A program made the position numbers and the translations under genes. The notes beneath the pieces are model-generated. The model saw nothing but the letters and a program-made list of their open reading frames with translations, was not told the DNA's origin and did no database searches. Shown here piece after piece: positions 17,087-25,302 of a stretch of 44,360 bases of DNA. The stretch lies in the NCBI GenBank assembly GCA_017302335.1, contig JAFLCT010000008.1, positions 1 through 44,360 of the forward strand. The letters are read 5' to 3'. Each line of letters begins with the position of its first letter. The first letter of the stretch is position 1. The stretch comes from Caulobacterales bacterium. Its GTDB lineage: Bacteria > Pseudomonadota > Alphaproteobacteria > Caulobacterales > Caulobacteraceae.

Positions 17087-17965
17087 ATGACCGCCACGCC
17101 TCGCCGCCTTCGCAAAGCCGTCCTGCCCGTCGCGGGCCTGGGCACCCGGGTCCTGCCCGGCACCAAGACCACGCCCAAGGAGCTGCTGAACGTCGTCGAC
17201 CGCCCGATCCTGAGCTACATCGTCGAAGAGGCGCGCGAGGCGGGGATCGAGCACATCGTCTTCGTCACCGGCCGCGCCAAACAGGCGATCGAGGACTATT
17301 TCGACCACCAGGTCGAGTTGGAGGCCCAGCTCCAGGCCAAGGGCAAGACCGACATCCTGGACGCGCTGAACGCCGACCTGGCCCGCCCCGGCGAGATGAG
17401 CTTCACCCGCCAGATGCAGCCCAAGGGCCTGGGCCACGCCGTGTGGTGCGCCCGCGACATCATCGGCGACGAACCCTTCGCCGTCATCCTGCCCGACGTC
17501 ATCGTCGACGCCGCGCCCGGCGCCTTGAAACAGTTGGCCCAAGTCTATGAACAGGTCGGCGGCAACGTCATCGGCGTCGAGGCCGTGCCCGAAAGCGAGA
17601 CCCACAAATACGGCATCGTCGATCCCGAGGCGCGCGACGGCCGTCGCATCACCATGAAGGGCATGGTCGAGAAACCGGCCCAGGGGACCGCGCCGTCGAA
17701 CCTGTCGATCTCGGGCCGCTACATCCTGCAACCGGAAATCTTCGGCATCCTGGCCACCCAGGAGCGCGGCGCGGGCGGCGAGATCCAATTGACCGACGCC
17801 ATGGCCCGGCTGATGGGATTACAGAGCTTCACCGCCTTCGAATACGAGGGCGTGACCCATGACTGCGGCGACAAGATCGGCCTGCTGCGCGCCAATGTCG
17901 CCCTGGCCCTGAAACGGCCGGACCTGGGCGCCGCCGCGCGGGCGGCCTTGACCGCCCTTCTTTGA
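17087..17965 (+). CDS. galU: UTP-glucose-1-phosphate uridylyltransferase
   Basis: A 292-residue nucleotidyltransferase that joins glucose-1-phosphate to UTP giving UDP-glucose for LPS, capsule and glycolipids. The N-terminal signature is VAGLGTRVLPGTKTTPKELL with VVDRPILSYIVEEA, and the catalytic region contains LGHAVWCARDIIGDEPFAVILPDV. Glu and Lys residues in MKGMVEKP and the FEGVTHDCGDK-like segment near the end (YEGVTHDCGDKIG) match GalU. It follows glmS by 61 bases on the same strand, so co-transcription is possible. The upstream ribosome-binding site is weak (CCGGAGCC). With glmM, glmS and the mannomutase it makes a local precursor-supply group. Confidence 0.95.
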   Translation: MTATPRRLRKAVLPVAGLGTRVLPGTKTTPKELLNVVDRPILSYIVEEAREAGIEHIVFVTGRAKQAIEDYFDHQVELEAQLQAKGKTDILDALNADLARPGEMSFTRQMQPKGLGHAVWCARDIIGDEPFAVILPDVIVDAAPGALKQLAQVYEQVGGNVIGVEAVPESETHKYGIVDPEARDGRRITMKGMVEKPAQGTAPSNLSISGRYILQPEIFGILATQERGAGGEIQLTDAMARLMGLQSFTAFEYEGVTHDCGDKIGLLRANVALALKRPDLGAAARAALTALL

Positions 17966-17999
17966 GGCTTGGCGCAGCGGTGACGCGCTTGCTCTGAAC

Positions 18000-18218
18000 T
18001 CAGCGCGGAATGCGGGTGGCGTCGGTCAGTTTGCAGTAGTTGTCGGCGGCGGCGTGACCGGTGTGCGAACCGGTGGCTTGCAGGATGCCGCCGCGCGACT
18101 GGCAGTCAGCGGCCAGCCGCTCGACCTCATTGGCATAGGCGTTGCCGTGGGTGGTGGTCGCGCAGGCCGAGGCGGCGACGGCGAGGACAGTCAAGGTCAG
18201 AACGGTCAGGGTGCGCAT
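18000..18218 (-). CDS. Small putative lipoprotein
   Basis: A 72-residue protein starting at ATG 18218; the frame extends to 18239 but the extra seven residues precede the signal. RTLTVLTLTVLAVAASAC is a signal sequence ending in a lipobox-like AASAC, so lipidation of the Cys is likely. The mature part is short and polar, with two further cysteines (ADCQSRGG and DNYCKLT), which might form a disulfide in the periplasm. No function is recognised; similar tiny Cys-containing lipoproteins are common in Caulobacterales. It sits between galU and a hydrolase gene, transcribed with the hydrolase, 35 bases after its stop. Confidence 0.72.
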   Translation of the reverse strand: MRTLTVLTLTVLAVAASACATTTHGNAYANEVERLAADCQSRGGILQATGSHTGHAAADNYCKLTDATRIPR

Positions 18219-18253
18219 GGCGCTCTCCTTCAAGGACACGGGGCTATTTTAGC

Positions 18254-18994
18254 CTAACGCCGAAACCGCTCAACCGCTGCGATCAATCGCGCCAGATCGG
18301 CCGGAGACGACAGGCGGTGATCGCCGCCCTCGATGCGCTCCAACGTCACGTCGCCGCCGCGCAGCCGCGCCAGCAGTTCGAGTTGATGCCGCCACGGCAC
18401 CACGTCGTCGGCCGCGCCTTGCAGGATGTGGATCGGCGCCGGAATGCGAACTTCGCCGTCCAGCAGCAGCCAGCCTCTGGCCTCCTCGAACATGGCGCGG
18501 GTCAGGACGTAGTCGCCCAGTCCGTCCTCGGTGATCAACGCCTCGCCGTCGCGCATGATGGCCTGACGCACGTGATCGGCCAGGCCGGGCCACATCAGCC
18601 GTTCGGTGAAGTCCTGGGCCGGATTGACCAGCACCAGCCCCGCCATCCGTTCGGGCCGCGCCAGGGCCAGAAGCAGGGCGACCCAGCCACCCATCGACGA
18701 TCCTACCGGGGTCACCGGGCCGTCCAGGCTGTCGATCAGGGCGATCGCATCCTCGCGCCAGCGGCCGATCGTGGCGCGACGCCAGTCGCCGGATGAGACG
18801 CCATGGGCGAAATGGTCGTAGCGGACATAGGCCCAACCGCGCTCACGCGCGGCGACGTCCAGGGCCAGGGCCTTGGTTCCCTCCATGTCCGAGCGGAAAC
18901 CGCCGATCCAGACGACGGCCGGGCCAGAGCCTTCGACCCTCTTGAAGGCCAGGGTTTCGCCGTCGGGGCGGGCCAGATGTTGAATCTCACTCAT
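18254..18994 (-). CDS. Alpha/beta hydrolase (small serine esterase type)
   Basis: A 246-residue serine hydrolase. ATG 18994 is the chosen start because everything upstream in the frame (including DPRVKPEDD) is translated repeat sequence rather than protein. The oxyanion strand is VVWIGGFRSDMEGTKALAL, the nucleophile elbow GSSMGGW, the acidic residue is in LQGAADDVVPW and the catalytic histidine in EGGDHRLS. Size and sequence resemble the ABHD10/palmitoyl-thioesterase-like group, which deacylates small thioesters or esters. There is no signal peptide; it is probably cytoplasmic. Its promoter region lies within the inverted-repeat element at 19023-19153, and the downstream small lipoprotein may be co-transcribed. 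Confidence 0.83.
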   Translation of the reverse strand: MSEIQHLARPDGETLAFKRVEGSGPAVVWIGGFRSDMEGTKALALDVAARERGWAYVRYDHFAHGVSSGDWRRATIGRWREDAIALIDSLDGPVTPVGSSMGGWVALLLALARPERMAGLVLVNPAQDFTERLMWPGLADHVRQAIMRDGEALITEDGLGDYVLTRAMFEEARGWLLLDGEVRIPAPIHILQGAADDVVPWRHQLELLARLRGGDVTLERIEGGDHRLSSPADLARLIAAVERFRR

Positions 18995-19022
18995 GTGTCT
19001 CTTGTGCAGACTTCCGCCCCAT

Positions 19023-19153
19023 CCGTCATCCTCGGGCTTGACCCGAGGATCAGAGGATAGGACGGACTGGGCGTGGCCCGTTTCGCGCGCGGCCAGACTT
19101 CCATGACCGTTCGCCGGACGATCCGATCCTCGGGTCAGGCCCGAGGATGACGG
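19023..19153. repeat. Inverted-repeat element, REP/MITE-like
   Basis: Two 29-base arms in opposite orientation (19023-19051 and 19125-19153) differ at one position. Each arm is itself a near palindrome, CCTCGGG with CCCGAGG around five bases. They enclose about 73 bases of unique sequence between the divergent hydrolase and glycosyltransferase genes. Sequences of this form (GTCATCCTCGGGCTTGACCC) are typical dispersed repeats in alphaproteobacterial genomes. Confidence 0.85.
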
Positions 19154-19170
19154 TGGAGCGAGAGCCAGAC

Positions 19171-20136
19171 GTGAGCGCACCGCAAGTCCTGTTCGTCACC
19201 TCGAACCGCATCGGCGACTGCGTCATCTCCTCGGGCGTGATCCGCGAAATCGGCCGCCAGATTCCCGGCGCCGAGATCACCGTCGCCTGCGGCCGCCCGC
19301 CCGCGCCCTTCTTCCGTTCGGCGCCCGGCGTGACGCGGACCATCATTCTGGACAAGAAGAAGCTGGCCGGACATTGGCTGGACCTGTGGCGGCAGGTGCG
19401 CGGAACCCGCTGGGATCTGGTCATCGACATTCGCGGTTCGGCCCTGGCGTACCTGATCCCGGCGCGACGGCGCGTGGTCTATAACCGCCGCTGGGAGACA
19501 GGGCTGAAAAAGGTCGAAATGGTCAGCCGCCTGATGGGCGCCGACCGGCCGCTGGACCCCGAACTGTTCATCGACGCCCAGGCCCGGACCGAAGCCGCCG
19601 CCGTGATCGACCCGCAACTGGCGGCCGGTCCGGGTCCCGGGCCGATCATCGCCCTGGCCCCCATCGCCCATCAGCCGGGCAAGAGCTGGCCGGCCGACCG
19701 CTGGGGCGAACTGGTCAGGCGGCTGAAGGCCGAACCGCGCTTCGACGGCTGGCGCTTCATGGCGGTGGGCGGACCCGGCGACCATCCGCCGGCGGCCCCG
19801 GCCCTGGCCGAGGCGGGCGATCGGGCGATCGACTTCGTCGGCAAGGGCGACATCCTGGCCTCGGCCGCCGCCATCGACCGGGCCGACCTGTTCGTGGGCA
19901 ACGATTCGGGCCTGATGCACGTCGCCGCGGCCGCCGGACGGCCGACCCTGGGCCTGTTCGGCCCGACCGAATGGTGGCTGTACGGTCCATGGGGTCCCAA
20001 GACCCGCACCGTCGCCTCCAATGAGACGCGCGGCGAATTCGCCCCCATAGAGGCTCTGACCGTCGATCACGTGTTCGATGGTGTTCTGGCGCTACACGAC
20101 GCCTTCATAACGTCGCCGGACGCCCGCCAGCCTTGA
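19171..20136 (+). CDS. Glycosyltransferase family 9 (heptosyltransferase-like)
   Basis: A protein of about 321 residues with the GT-B fold of ADP-heptose:LPS heptosyltransferases. The N-terminus QVLFVTSNRIGDCVISSGV is the acceptor-side Rossmann domain. ALAPIAHQPGKSWPADRW and DLFVGNDSGLMHVAAAAGRPTLGLFGPT form the nucleotide-sugar site, with Asp and Ser in NDSG highly conserved. GTG 19171 is preferred as the start, with GGAG twelve bases upstream; the ATG at 19147 lies in the repeat arm and would add eight residues. It probably transfers a sugar onto LPS core or another surface glycan at the inner face of the membrane. The exact donor is unknown. Confidence 0.85.
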   Translation: MSAPQVLFVTSNRIGDCVISSGVIREIGRQIPGAEITVACGRPPAPFFRSAPGVTRTIILDKKKLAGHWLDLWRQVRGTRWDLVIDIRGSALAYLIPARRRVVYNRRWETGLKKVEMVSRLMGADRPLDPELFIDAQARTEAAAVIDPQLAAGPGPGPIIALAPIAHQPGKSWPADRWGELVRRLKAEPRFDGWRFMAVGGPGDHPPAAPALAEAGDRAIDFVGKGDILASAAAIDRADLFVGNDSGLMHVAAAAGRPTLGLFGPTEWWLYGPWGPKTRTVASNETRGEFAPIEALTVDHVFDGVLALHDAFITSPDARQP

Positions 20137-20238
20137 ATTCCGGCCTTTCGGCGGTCATATGGGGCCGTTCGGGAAACGCGGCCGCCGGTCGCGGCCTTTC
20201 CCTTGCCAGACACGTGAACAACCAAGGAAACGACGCCC

Positions 20239-20772
20239 ATTCGCCGTCCGATGCAAACGCCGCCCGTCAAGGACGGGCCGCCCATGAACAACGACATCCG
20301 CGCCTCTCGCGTGCTTCTGATCGATCAGAACGGCGAGAAGCAGGGCGTCATGCCCCTGTCGGCCGCCCTTGAGGCCGCGGAGGAAGTCGGACTCGATCTG
20401 GTGCAGATCGTCGCCAACGCCGAGACCCCGGTCTGCAAGATTCTGGACTACGGCAAATTCCGCTTCCAGGAGCAGAAGAAGAAGGCCGAGCAGCGCAAGC
20501 GTCAGAAGGTCGTCGAGCTGAAGGAGATCAAGCTCCGGCCGAACATCGACACCCACGACTATGAGGTGAAGGCCAAGGCCATGCACCGCTTCTTCGAGGA
20601 GGGCGACAAGGTCAAGGTGACCCTGCGCTTCCGCGGCCGTGAGATGGCCCACCCCGAGCTGGGCATGAAGCTGCTGAACAAGGTCCAGGCCGACTTCGAA
20701 GAGGTCGCCAAGGTCGAATACGCCCCGCGTATGGAAGGCCGCCAGATGATCATGATCCTGGCCCCGAAGTAG
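20239..20772 (+). CDS. infC: Translation initiation factor IF-3 with ATT start codon
   Basis: A 177-residue IF-3 that binds the 30S subunit, checks the initiator tRNA-codon match and blocks premature 50S joining. The N-domain ([18 protein letters not shown]), the lysine-rich linker ([24 protein letters not shown]) and the C-domain ([19 protein letters not shown]) are complete. The first ATG is at 20251, but AAGGA at 20224-20228 lies ten bases before the in-frame ATT 20239 and 22 before that ATG. The codons after ATT read RRP, which is usual for alphaproteobacterial IF-3. A non-standard start allows IF-3 to limit its own translation, as in E. coli. A terminator follows. Confidence 0.93.
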   Translation: MRRPMQTPPVKDGPPMNNDIRASRVLLIDQNGEKQGVMPLSAALEAAEEVGLDLVQIVANAETPVCKILDYGKFRFQEQKKKAEQRKRQKVVELKEIKLRPNIDTHDYEVKAKAMHRFFEEGDKVKVTLRFRGREMAHPELGMKLLNKVQADFEEVAKVEYAPRMEGRQMIMILAPK

Positions 20773-20798
20773 GCGCGGACCTTTATCCACGAACAGTG

Positions 20799-20828
20799 CG
20801 GGCGGCTGGGCATCCGGCCGCCCGTTTT
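20799..20828 (+). terminator. Rho-independent terminator after infC
   Basis: CGGGCGGC (20799-20806) pairs with GCCGCCCG (20817-20824) around a ten-base loop, followed by TTTTC. It separates infC from the transporter gene. Confidence 0.75.
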
Positions 20829-20867
20829 CATGTCGCCTGCCCGCCCGCCCCAAGCTAAGCAGGGGAC

Positions 20868-22166
20868 ATGAGCCAAACTGTCGCACCCCCGCCCGCCGCC
20901 GGACGCCCGCGAACCTCCGCCCTGGCGGTGCTGTTCGCGGTGGTCTTCATCAATCTGGTCGGTTTCGGACTGGTGGTGCCGCTTCTGCCCTTCTTCGCCG
21001 ACACCTTCGGCGCCAAGGCCTGGCAGATCACCCTGATGTTCTCGGCCTATTCGCTGGGCCAATTCTTCGCCGAGCCTTTCTGGGGGCGGCTGTCCGACCG
21101 GATCGGCCGCAAGCCTGTTCTGCTGATGACCCTGGTCTCCAACGCCGTCGGCTATCTGGCCCTGGCCTTCGCCCCCGACGTCTGGACCGCCATCGCCATC
21201 CGTCTGTTCACCGGCCTGGGCGCGGGCAACATCTCGACGGTCCAGGGCTATGTCGCCGACGTCACCCCGCCCGAACAGCGCGCCGGCCGCATGGGGCTGA
21301 TCGGCGCGGCCTTCGGCCTGGGCTTCATCGTCGGGCCGGGCCTGGGGGGCCTGTTGACCCAGCCGCAACTGGGTCACATCGGCTTTCAGCTACCGATCTT
21401 CGTCGCCTCTGGTCTCGCCGCCCTGGCGGCGCTTGGCGTCGTGATCTTCCTGAAGGAAAGCCGGGCCAAGGCCGATCCCGCCGCGCCGCGTCCGCCTTTC
21501 CTGTCTGGCCTGAACGATGCGCGCGCCAATCCCGTGGTGTCCCGGGTGCTGCTGGTGACCCTGATCTACATGGCCGGCTTCTCGGCGATGGAGAGCGTCT
21601 TCGGCCTGTGGGCCCAGGACCGTTACGCCTGGGGCGCGCGCGAAGTCGGCTTAAGCTTCATGATCGTCGGCATCGTCTCGGCCCTGAACCAGGGCATATT
21701 CACCGGCAAGCTGGCCCGCCGCTTTGGCGAAGTCCGGGTTCTCGCGACCGGTATGCTGATGTTCGGATCGTCGCTGGTGCTTCAGGTGTTGGCGCCGCCG
21801 CACTGGTTTCCGGCCATGACCTTGGACCTGGGTCTGTTCCAGGCGTCGCTGCCGAACGGCTGGATCATTCCCGTCATCATGATCCTCGGCGCCGGGGGGA
21901 TGTCGCTGGCCATGCCGAACATCTCGGCCATCATCAGCCGGGCGACGCCGCCGGACCGCCAAGGGGCCATGCTGGGACTGAACATGGCCTCCGGTTCGAT
22001 CGCCCGGATCTTCGGTCCGATGGTCGCCGGCGCCTTGTTCTCGGGCCTGGGTCACGACTGGCCCTATCTGGTCGGGGCCGCCCTGACCGTGCCCGCCGCC
22101 GTCATGGCGATCAACGCCGGCAAGGCCCAGCGCCGGATGAATGCGGCTACGCTTGCAAGCCAGTAG
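20868..22166 (+). CDS. MFS transporter, TetA-like drug/H+ antiporter family
   Basis: A 432-residue inner-membrane protein with 12 predicted helices. The hallmark loop 2-3 motif is GRLSDRIGRKPVLL, and IRLFTGLGAGNISTVQGYVAD is the motif C region of antiporters (usually GPXXGG; GLGFIVGPGLGGLL occurs in helix 5). The N-terminal start SALAVLFAVVFINLVGFGLVVPLL matches the TetA(B)/multidrug branch. It probably exports a small hydrophobic compound driven by protons; substrate unknown, and resistance should not be assumed. The ATG is preceded by AGGGGAC. It stands alone between infC and the peptidase gene on the same strand. No adjacent regulator was seen. Confidence 0.88.
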   Translation: MSQTVAPPPAAGRPRTSALAVLFAVVFINLVGFGLVVPLLPFFADTFGAKAWQITLMFSAYSLGQFFAEPFWGRLSDRIGRKPVLLMTLVSNAVGYLALAFAPDVWTAIAIRLFTGLGAGNISTVQGYVADVTPPEQRAGRMGLIGAAFGLGFIVGPGLGGLLTQPQLGHIGFQLPIFVASGLAALAALGVVIFLKESRAKADPAAPRPPFLSGLNDARANPVVSRVLLVTLIYMAGFSAMESVFGLWAQDRYAWGAREVGLSFMIVGIVSALNQGIFTGKLARRFGEVRVLATGMLMFGSSLVLQVLAPPHWFPAMTLDLGLFQASLPNGWIIPVIMILGAGGMSLAMPNISAIISRATPPDRQGAMLGLNMASGSIARIFGPMVAGALFSGLGHDWPYLVGAALTVPAAVMAINAGKAQRRMNAATLASQ

Positions 22167-22210
22167 TATTCTGCTAGGTTTCGGCAGATACAACAACAGG
22201 TTGTGATGCA

Positions 22211-24163
22211 ATGTATCGTTCCGCTTTCGCGGCGGCGGCGCTTATCGCCGCCGCCGTCGCTGCGCCCGCCGCCTCGGCTCAGACCAATGCGTCCGACGCC
22301 ATCCAGACCGCAGCCGCCCCGATAGAGGCCTTCGCCGCCCTGCCGCTGATGAGCAGCCTGTCTGTCTCGCCCGACGGCGCCGAACTGGCCTGGATCGACC
22401 GTTCCGAGGGCGGAACCCGCGTCCGCGCGCGCAGCCGGACAGGCGGCGACCTGCTGATCGACGTGGATGTGTCGGACCGCACGGTGCGCGGCGTCTTCTG
22501 GGCCTCGCCCGACCATGTCGGCATCCTGACCACCGTGCTGGACCAGACGCCGCTCGGTTACGGCCAGTGGACGCTCATGGATCTGGTCAATGTGCGCACT
22601 GGCCGCGCCGCCCGCGCCCTCAGCGAGGCCGAGCGTCCGACCTTCCCGCTGATCGGCGGCTATACGACCGGAACCTATCGCGGCGAACCGGTCCTCTATG
22701 TCGAGGGCCTCGGTCAGGTCGCACGCGGCGGATACGCCTACAACCTCTATCGGGTCGATCTGAATAACGGCCGCGCGCGTATGCATGAAGAGGGCGTCGA
22801 GAACGTCCGGGGCTTCCTGGTCCGCCCGACCGGCGAGGTCGCCGCCCGCGTCACCTATGTCGCCGAGGACGGCCGCTGGAAGCTGGCCGCCCGCACCGGC
22901 TCGGGTTGGCGCGAGGTCTACGCCACCCGCGCCCTTCTGGACCCGCCGTCCCTGATGGGCTTCGGCCGTACGCCCGACACCGTGGCCTTCGCAGTCGAGG
23001 TCGACGGAAAGGCGACGGTCAACCATGTCGGCCTGCTGGCCGATCATCAGGTCGAACCCATCATCCTGCCGGACCAGCCGAACGCCACCTTCCGAGATAC
23101 GGCGGGGACCATCGTCGGTCTGGGTTTCTACGGCTCGGGCCAGCAGTACGTCTTCTTCGATCCGGCCATCCAGGCTTCCTGGTCGCGCGTGTCGGGAGCC
23201 TTCGCCGGCAAGCAGGTGACGATCAGCGACACCAGCGCCGACTACAAGGTCTTCACCTTGTTCGTGACGGGACCGAACGAGCCGGGTTCCTATTATCTGT
23301 TCGACGTCGAGCGCGGCGCCGTCTCTCTGGTGCGCCGGACCATGCCGGGGGTGACCCAGGTCGCCGAGGTGCAGGCGGTCAGCTACACCGCCGCCGACGG
23401 CACGCCGATCGAGGCCTTCCTGACCCTGCCGCCCGGCCGCGATCCGAAGAATCTGCCGCTGATCATGCACCCGCACGGCGGACCCCAGTCGCGCGACGAA
23501 CTGGGCTTCGACTGGTGGGCGCAAGCGATGGCCGCGCGCGGCTATGCGGTTCTGCAGCCCAACTTCCGCGGCTCGGAAGGCTATGGACAGGCCTTCGTCG
23601 AGGCCGGCTTCGGCGAATGGGGCAAGAAGATGCAGTCGGACCTCACCGACGGCGTCCGCTGGCTGGCCCAACAAGGCGTCATCGACCCGTCGCGCGTCTG
23701 CATCGTCGGCGCCAGCTACGGCGGTTACGCCGCCCTGGCGGGCATGACGCTGGATGTCGGCACCTATCGCTGCGCCGTCTCGGTGGCGGGCGTCTCGGAC
23801 CTGCGCGCCATGCTGCGTGAGGAGGAGCGTCAGGGCCTGGCGGGCCGCAAGAACCCGACCATCCGTTACTGGAACCGTTTCATGGGCGGGACCGGCTCGG
23901 GCGACCGCACCCTTGACCAGCGCTCTCCGGCCATGCTGGCCGACAAGATCGAGGGTCCTATCCTGCTGATCCACGGCCGCAACGACACCATCGTGCCGTA
24001 CGAGCAGAGCGAGATCATGGAGCGGGCCATGCGCGCCGCCGGCAAGTCGGTGCAGCTTGTGCCGCTGGAGGGCGAGGACCACCACCTGACCTACGCCCCC
24101 ACCCGCCTTCAGACGCTGGAGGCCGCCATCGCCTTCCTGGAGCAGCACAACCCGCCCCAATAA
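22211..24163 (+). CDS. Secreted S9-family prolyl oligopeptidase-type peptidase
   Basis: A 650-residue periplasmic serine peptidase. Residues 1-24 form a Sec signal peptide (YRSAFAAAALIAAAVAAPAA ending SAQ). The central half is a beta-propeller-like domain (about 40-380), and the catalytic alpha/beta hydrolase domain follows. Ser502 lies in GASYGGYAAL, the acid in HGRNDTIVPYEQ and the histidine in EGEDHHLTY, the order Ser-Asp-His typical of S9. NFRGSEGYGQAF is the usual conserved loop. Family members (DPP4/acylaminoacyl-peptidase-like) release dipeptides or cleave short peptides; specificity cannot be told. It would help scavenging of peptides. The gene stands alone; a terminator was not clear at its end. 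Confidence 0.9.
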   Translation: MYRSAFAAAALIAAAVAAPAASAQTNASDAIQTAAAPIEAFAALPLMSSLSVSPDGAELAWIDRSEGGTRVRARSRTGGDLLIDVDVSDRTVRGVFWASPDHVGILTTVLDQTPLGYGQWTLMDLVNVRTGRAARALSEAERPTFPLIGGYTTGTYRGEPVLYVEGLGQVARGGYAYNLYRVDLNNGRARMHEEGVENVRGFLVRPTGEVAARVTYVAEDGRWKLAARTGSGWREVYATRALLDPPSLMGFGRTPDTVAFAVEVDGKATVNHVGLLADHQVEPIILPDQPNATFRDTAGTIVGLGFYGSGQQYVFFDPAIQASWSRVSGAFAGKQVTISDTSADYKVFTLFVTGPNEPGSYYLFDVERGAVSLVRRTMPGVTQVAEVQAVSYTAADGTPIEAFLTLPPGRDPKNLPLIMHPHGGPQSRDELGFDWWAQAMAARGYAVLQPNFRGSEGYGQAFVEAGFGEWGKKMQSDLTDGVRWLAQQGVIDPSRVCIVGASYGGYAALAGMTLDVGTYRCAVSVAGVSDLRAMLREEERQGLAGRKNPTIRYWNRFMGGTGSGDRTLDQRSPAMLADKIEGPILLIHGRNDTIVPYEQSEIMERAMRAAGKSVQLVPLEGEDHHLTYAPTRLQTLEAAIAFLEQHNPPQ

Positions 24164-24211
24164 TCTTGCATTGGGCGCGCGCTTCCTCTAGAAGCCGCGC
24201 CTTCGCGTACT

Positions 24212-24280
24212 GACCGCCGGGCGAACAGGCATGCCTGGGCGGTCTTTCAAACTCCGGGTCCAGAACCCGGCAAAGGAGAG
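24212..24280 (+). promoter_or_regulatory. Structured leader with two hairpins upstream of rpmI
   Basis: GACCGCC (24212-24218) pairs with GGCGGTC (24238-24244) across a loop that contains the palindrome AGGCATGCCT. A second hairpin, CCGGGT (24254-24259) with ACCCGG (24265-24270), directly precedes the AAAGGAGAG Shine-Dalgarno. The first is followed by TTTC, so it could attenuate. L20-mediated control of this operon is known in other bacteria; the link here is an inference. Confidence 0.4.
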
Positions 24281-24283
24281 AAA

Positions 24284-24481
24284 ATGCCGAAGCTTAAGAC
24301 GAAGTCGGGCGCCAAGAAGCGCTTCAAACTGACGGCCACTGGCAAGGTGAAGGCCGGCGTTGCGGGCAAGCGTCACCGCTTGATCAGCCACAACTCGAAA
24401 TACATCCGCCAGAACCGCGGCACCTCGGTCATGGCCGACGCCGACGCCAAGAAGATCAAGTCCTATATGCCCTACGCCTGA
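24284..24481 (+). CDS. rpmI: 50S ribosomal protein L35
   Basis: A 65-residue basic protein of the large ribosomal subunit, beginning [16 protein letters not shown], the invariant L35 start, and containing [15 protein letters not shown]. The C-terminal part [10 protein letters not shown] is also typical. It follows a leader with two hairpins and a good GGAGAG Shine-Dalgarno. With rplT 112 bases downstream it forms the usual rpmI-rplT pair, and infC is upstream but separated by two other genes, which is unlike the E. coli order infC-rpmI-rplT. Confidence 0.97.
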   Translation: MPKLKTKSGAKKRFKLTATGKVKAGVAGKRHRLISHNSKYIRQNRGTSVMADADAKKIKSYMPYA

Positions 24482-24530
24482 TCGGCGCGGCGCATCACGA
24501 GATCTCCAACCGCATCAGTTTGAAACTCCG

Positions 24531-24573
24531 CCCCTCAAGCAGTGAGCCGCCGCGCGGCGAACGTTAGGGGCGC
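24531..24573. repeat. GC-rich dispersed repeat, copy 1
   Basis: CTCAAGCAGTGAGCCGCC leads into the perfect palindrome CGCCGCGCGGCG (24548-24559) and then AACGTTAGG. The copy lies between rpmI and rplT. Three further copies occur at 24950, 29550 and 30293. Confidence 0.8.
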
Positions 24574-24593
24574 TTCTCGAAGAGAAATACATC

Positions 24594-24947
24594 ATGGCTC
24601 GCGTCACTCGGGGCGTTACGTCCCACGCCAAGCACAAGAAGGTTCTGAAGCAGGCCAAGGGCTTCTACGGCCGCCGCAAGAACACCATCCGCGCCGCCAA
24701 GGCCGCCGTGGATCGCGCCGGGCAATACGCCTACCGCGACCGCCGCAACAAGAAGCGCTCGTTCCGCGCCCTGTGGATCCAGCGCATCAACGCCGCCGCT
24801 CGCGCCGAAGGCTTCACCTATTCGCAGTTCATCCACGGCCTGTCGAAGGCCGGCATCGAACTGGACCGCAAGGTCATGGCCGCCATCGCCGCCGACGAAA
24901 CCGGCTTCAAGGCGATCGCCGACAAGGTCCGCGCCGCCCTGGCCTGA
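24594..24947 (+). CDS. rplT: 50S ribosomal protein L20
   Basis: A 117-residue protein that binds 23S rRNA early in large-subunit assembly. It begins [20 protein letters not shown] and has the conserved [36 protein letters not shown] and [13 protein letters not shown] segments. In many bacteria L20 also represses its own operon by binding the rpmI leader; the leader here has hairpins but no clear rRNA mimic was identified. The region before the ATG contains repeat copy 1, so its untranslated spacer is unusually structured. A strong terminator lies downstream, after repeat copy 2. Confidence 0.97.
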   Translation: MARVTRGVTSHAKHKKVLKQAKGFYGRRKNTIRAAKAAVDRAGQYAYRDRRNKKRSFRALWIQRINAAARAEGFTYSQFIHGLSKAGIELDRKVMAAIAADETGFKAIADKVRAALA

Positions 24948-24949
24948 TC

Positions 24950-24991
24950 GCGCTCGAACCGTGAGCCGCCCCGCGGCGAACGCTAGGACGC
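24950..24991. repeat. GC-rich dispersed repeat, copy 2 (diverged)
   Basis: GCGCTCGAACCGTGAGCC then GCCCCGCGGCGAACGCTAGG matches copy 1 with substitutions in the palindrome. It begins just after the rplT stop codon. Confidence 0.7.
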
Positions 24992-25003
24992 AGAAGAAAC
25001 CAA

Positions 25004-25035
25004 CGCCCGCTCCGGTCGCCGGAGCGGGCGTTTTC
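25004..25035 (+). terminator. Strong rho-independent terminator after rplT
   Basis: CGCCCGCTCCGG (25004-25015) pairs perfectly with CCGGAGCGGGCG (25019-25030) around TCG, followed by TTTTCGTTT. A 12-base-pair stem closes the rpmI-rplT unit. Confidence 0.92.
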
Positions 25036-25098
25036 GTTTGCGCCGGGATGGACACGGGCTAGGGTGTGTTGGTCGGGAAAAACCAAGGGAGAACCGTC

Positions 25099-25302
25099 AT
25101 GTCCGTCGCCAAGGTCACCGAAATCACCTCGTCCTCGACCGTCAGTTTCGAGGATGCGATCAAGACCGGCATCGCCCGCGCCGACAAGACGCTGGACAAT
25201 GTCGCCGGCGCCTGGATCCAGGAACAGAAGGTCGTCGTATCGGCCGGCAAGATCGTCGAATATCGCGTGAACATGAAGGTCACCTTCGTCCTGAAGGACT
25301 GA
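25099..25302 (+). CDS. Dodecin family flavin-binding protein
   Basis: A 67-residue protein of the dodecin fold, a small beta-sheet wrapped around a helix that assembles as a hollow dodecamer and stores FMN/FAD or related flavins. It has the family pattern: VAKVTEITSSSTVSFEDAIK, the helix GIARADKTLDNVAGAWIQEQ with the Trp that stacks on flavin, then KVVVSAGKIVEYRVNMKVTF. The ATG at 25099 follows AAGGGAGAACC; the frame open from 25066 adds a non-homologous segment. It stands alone and its role is to buffer or sequester free flavin. The downstream sequence in the same frame is a decayed gene. Confidence 0.93.
   Translation: MSVAKVTEITSSSTVSFEDAIKTGIARADKTLDNVAGAWIQEQKVVVSAGKIVEYRVNMKVTFVLKD

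Noticed and set aside
19055..19180. N-terminal extension of the hydrolase frame (reading ...DPRVKPEDDG...)
   Set aside because: This peptide is a known translated product of the dispersed repeat and is not protein-like; the real start is ATG 18994.
24164..24283. tRNA or small RNA gene in the rpmI upstream gap
   Set aside because: The hairpins do not form a cloverleaf, and the second stem abuts the Shine-Dalgarno, which points to an mRNA leader.
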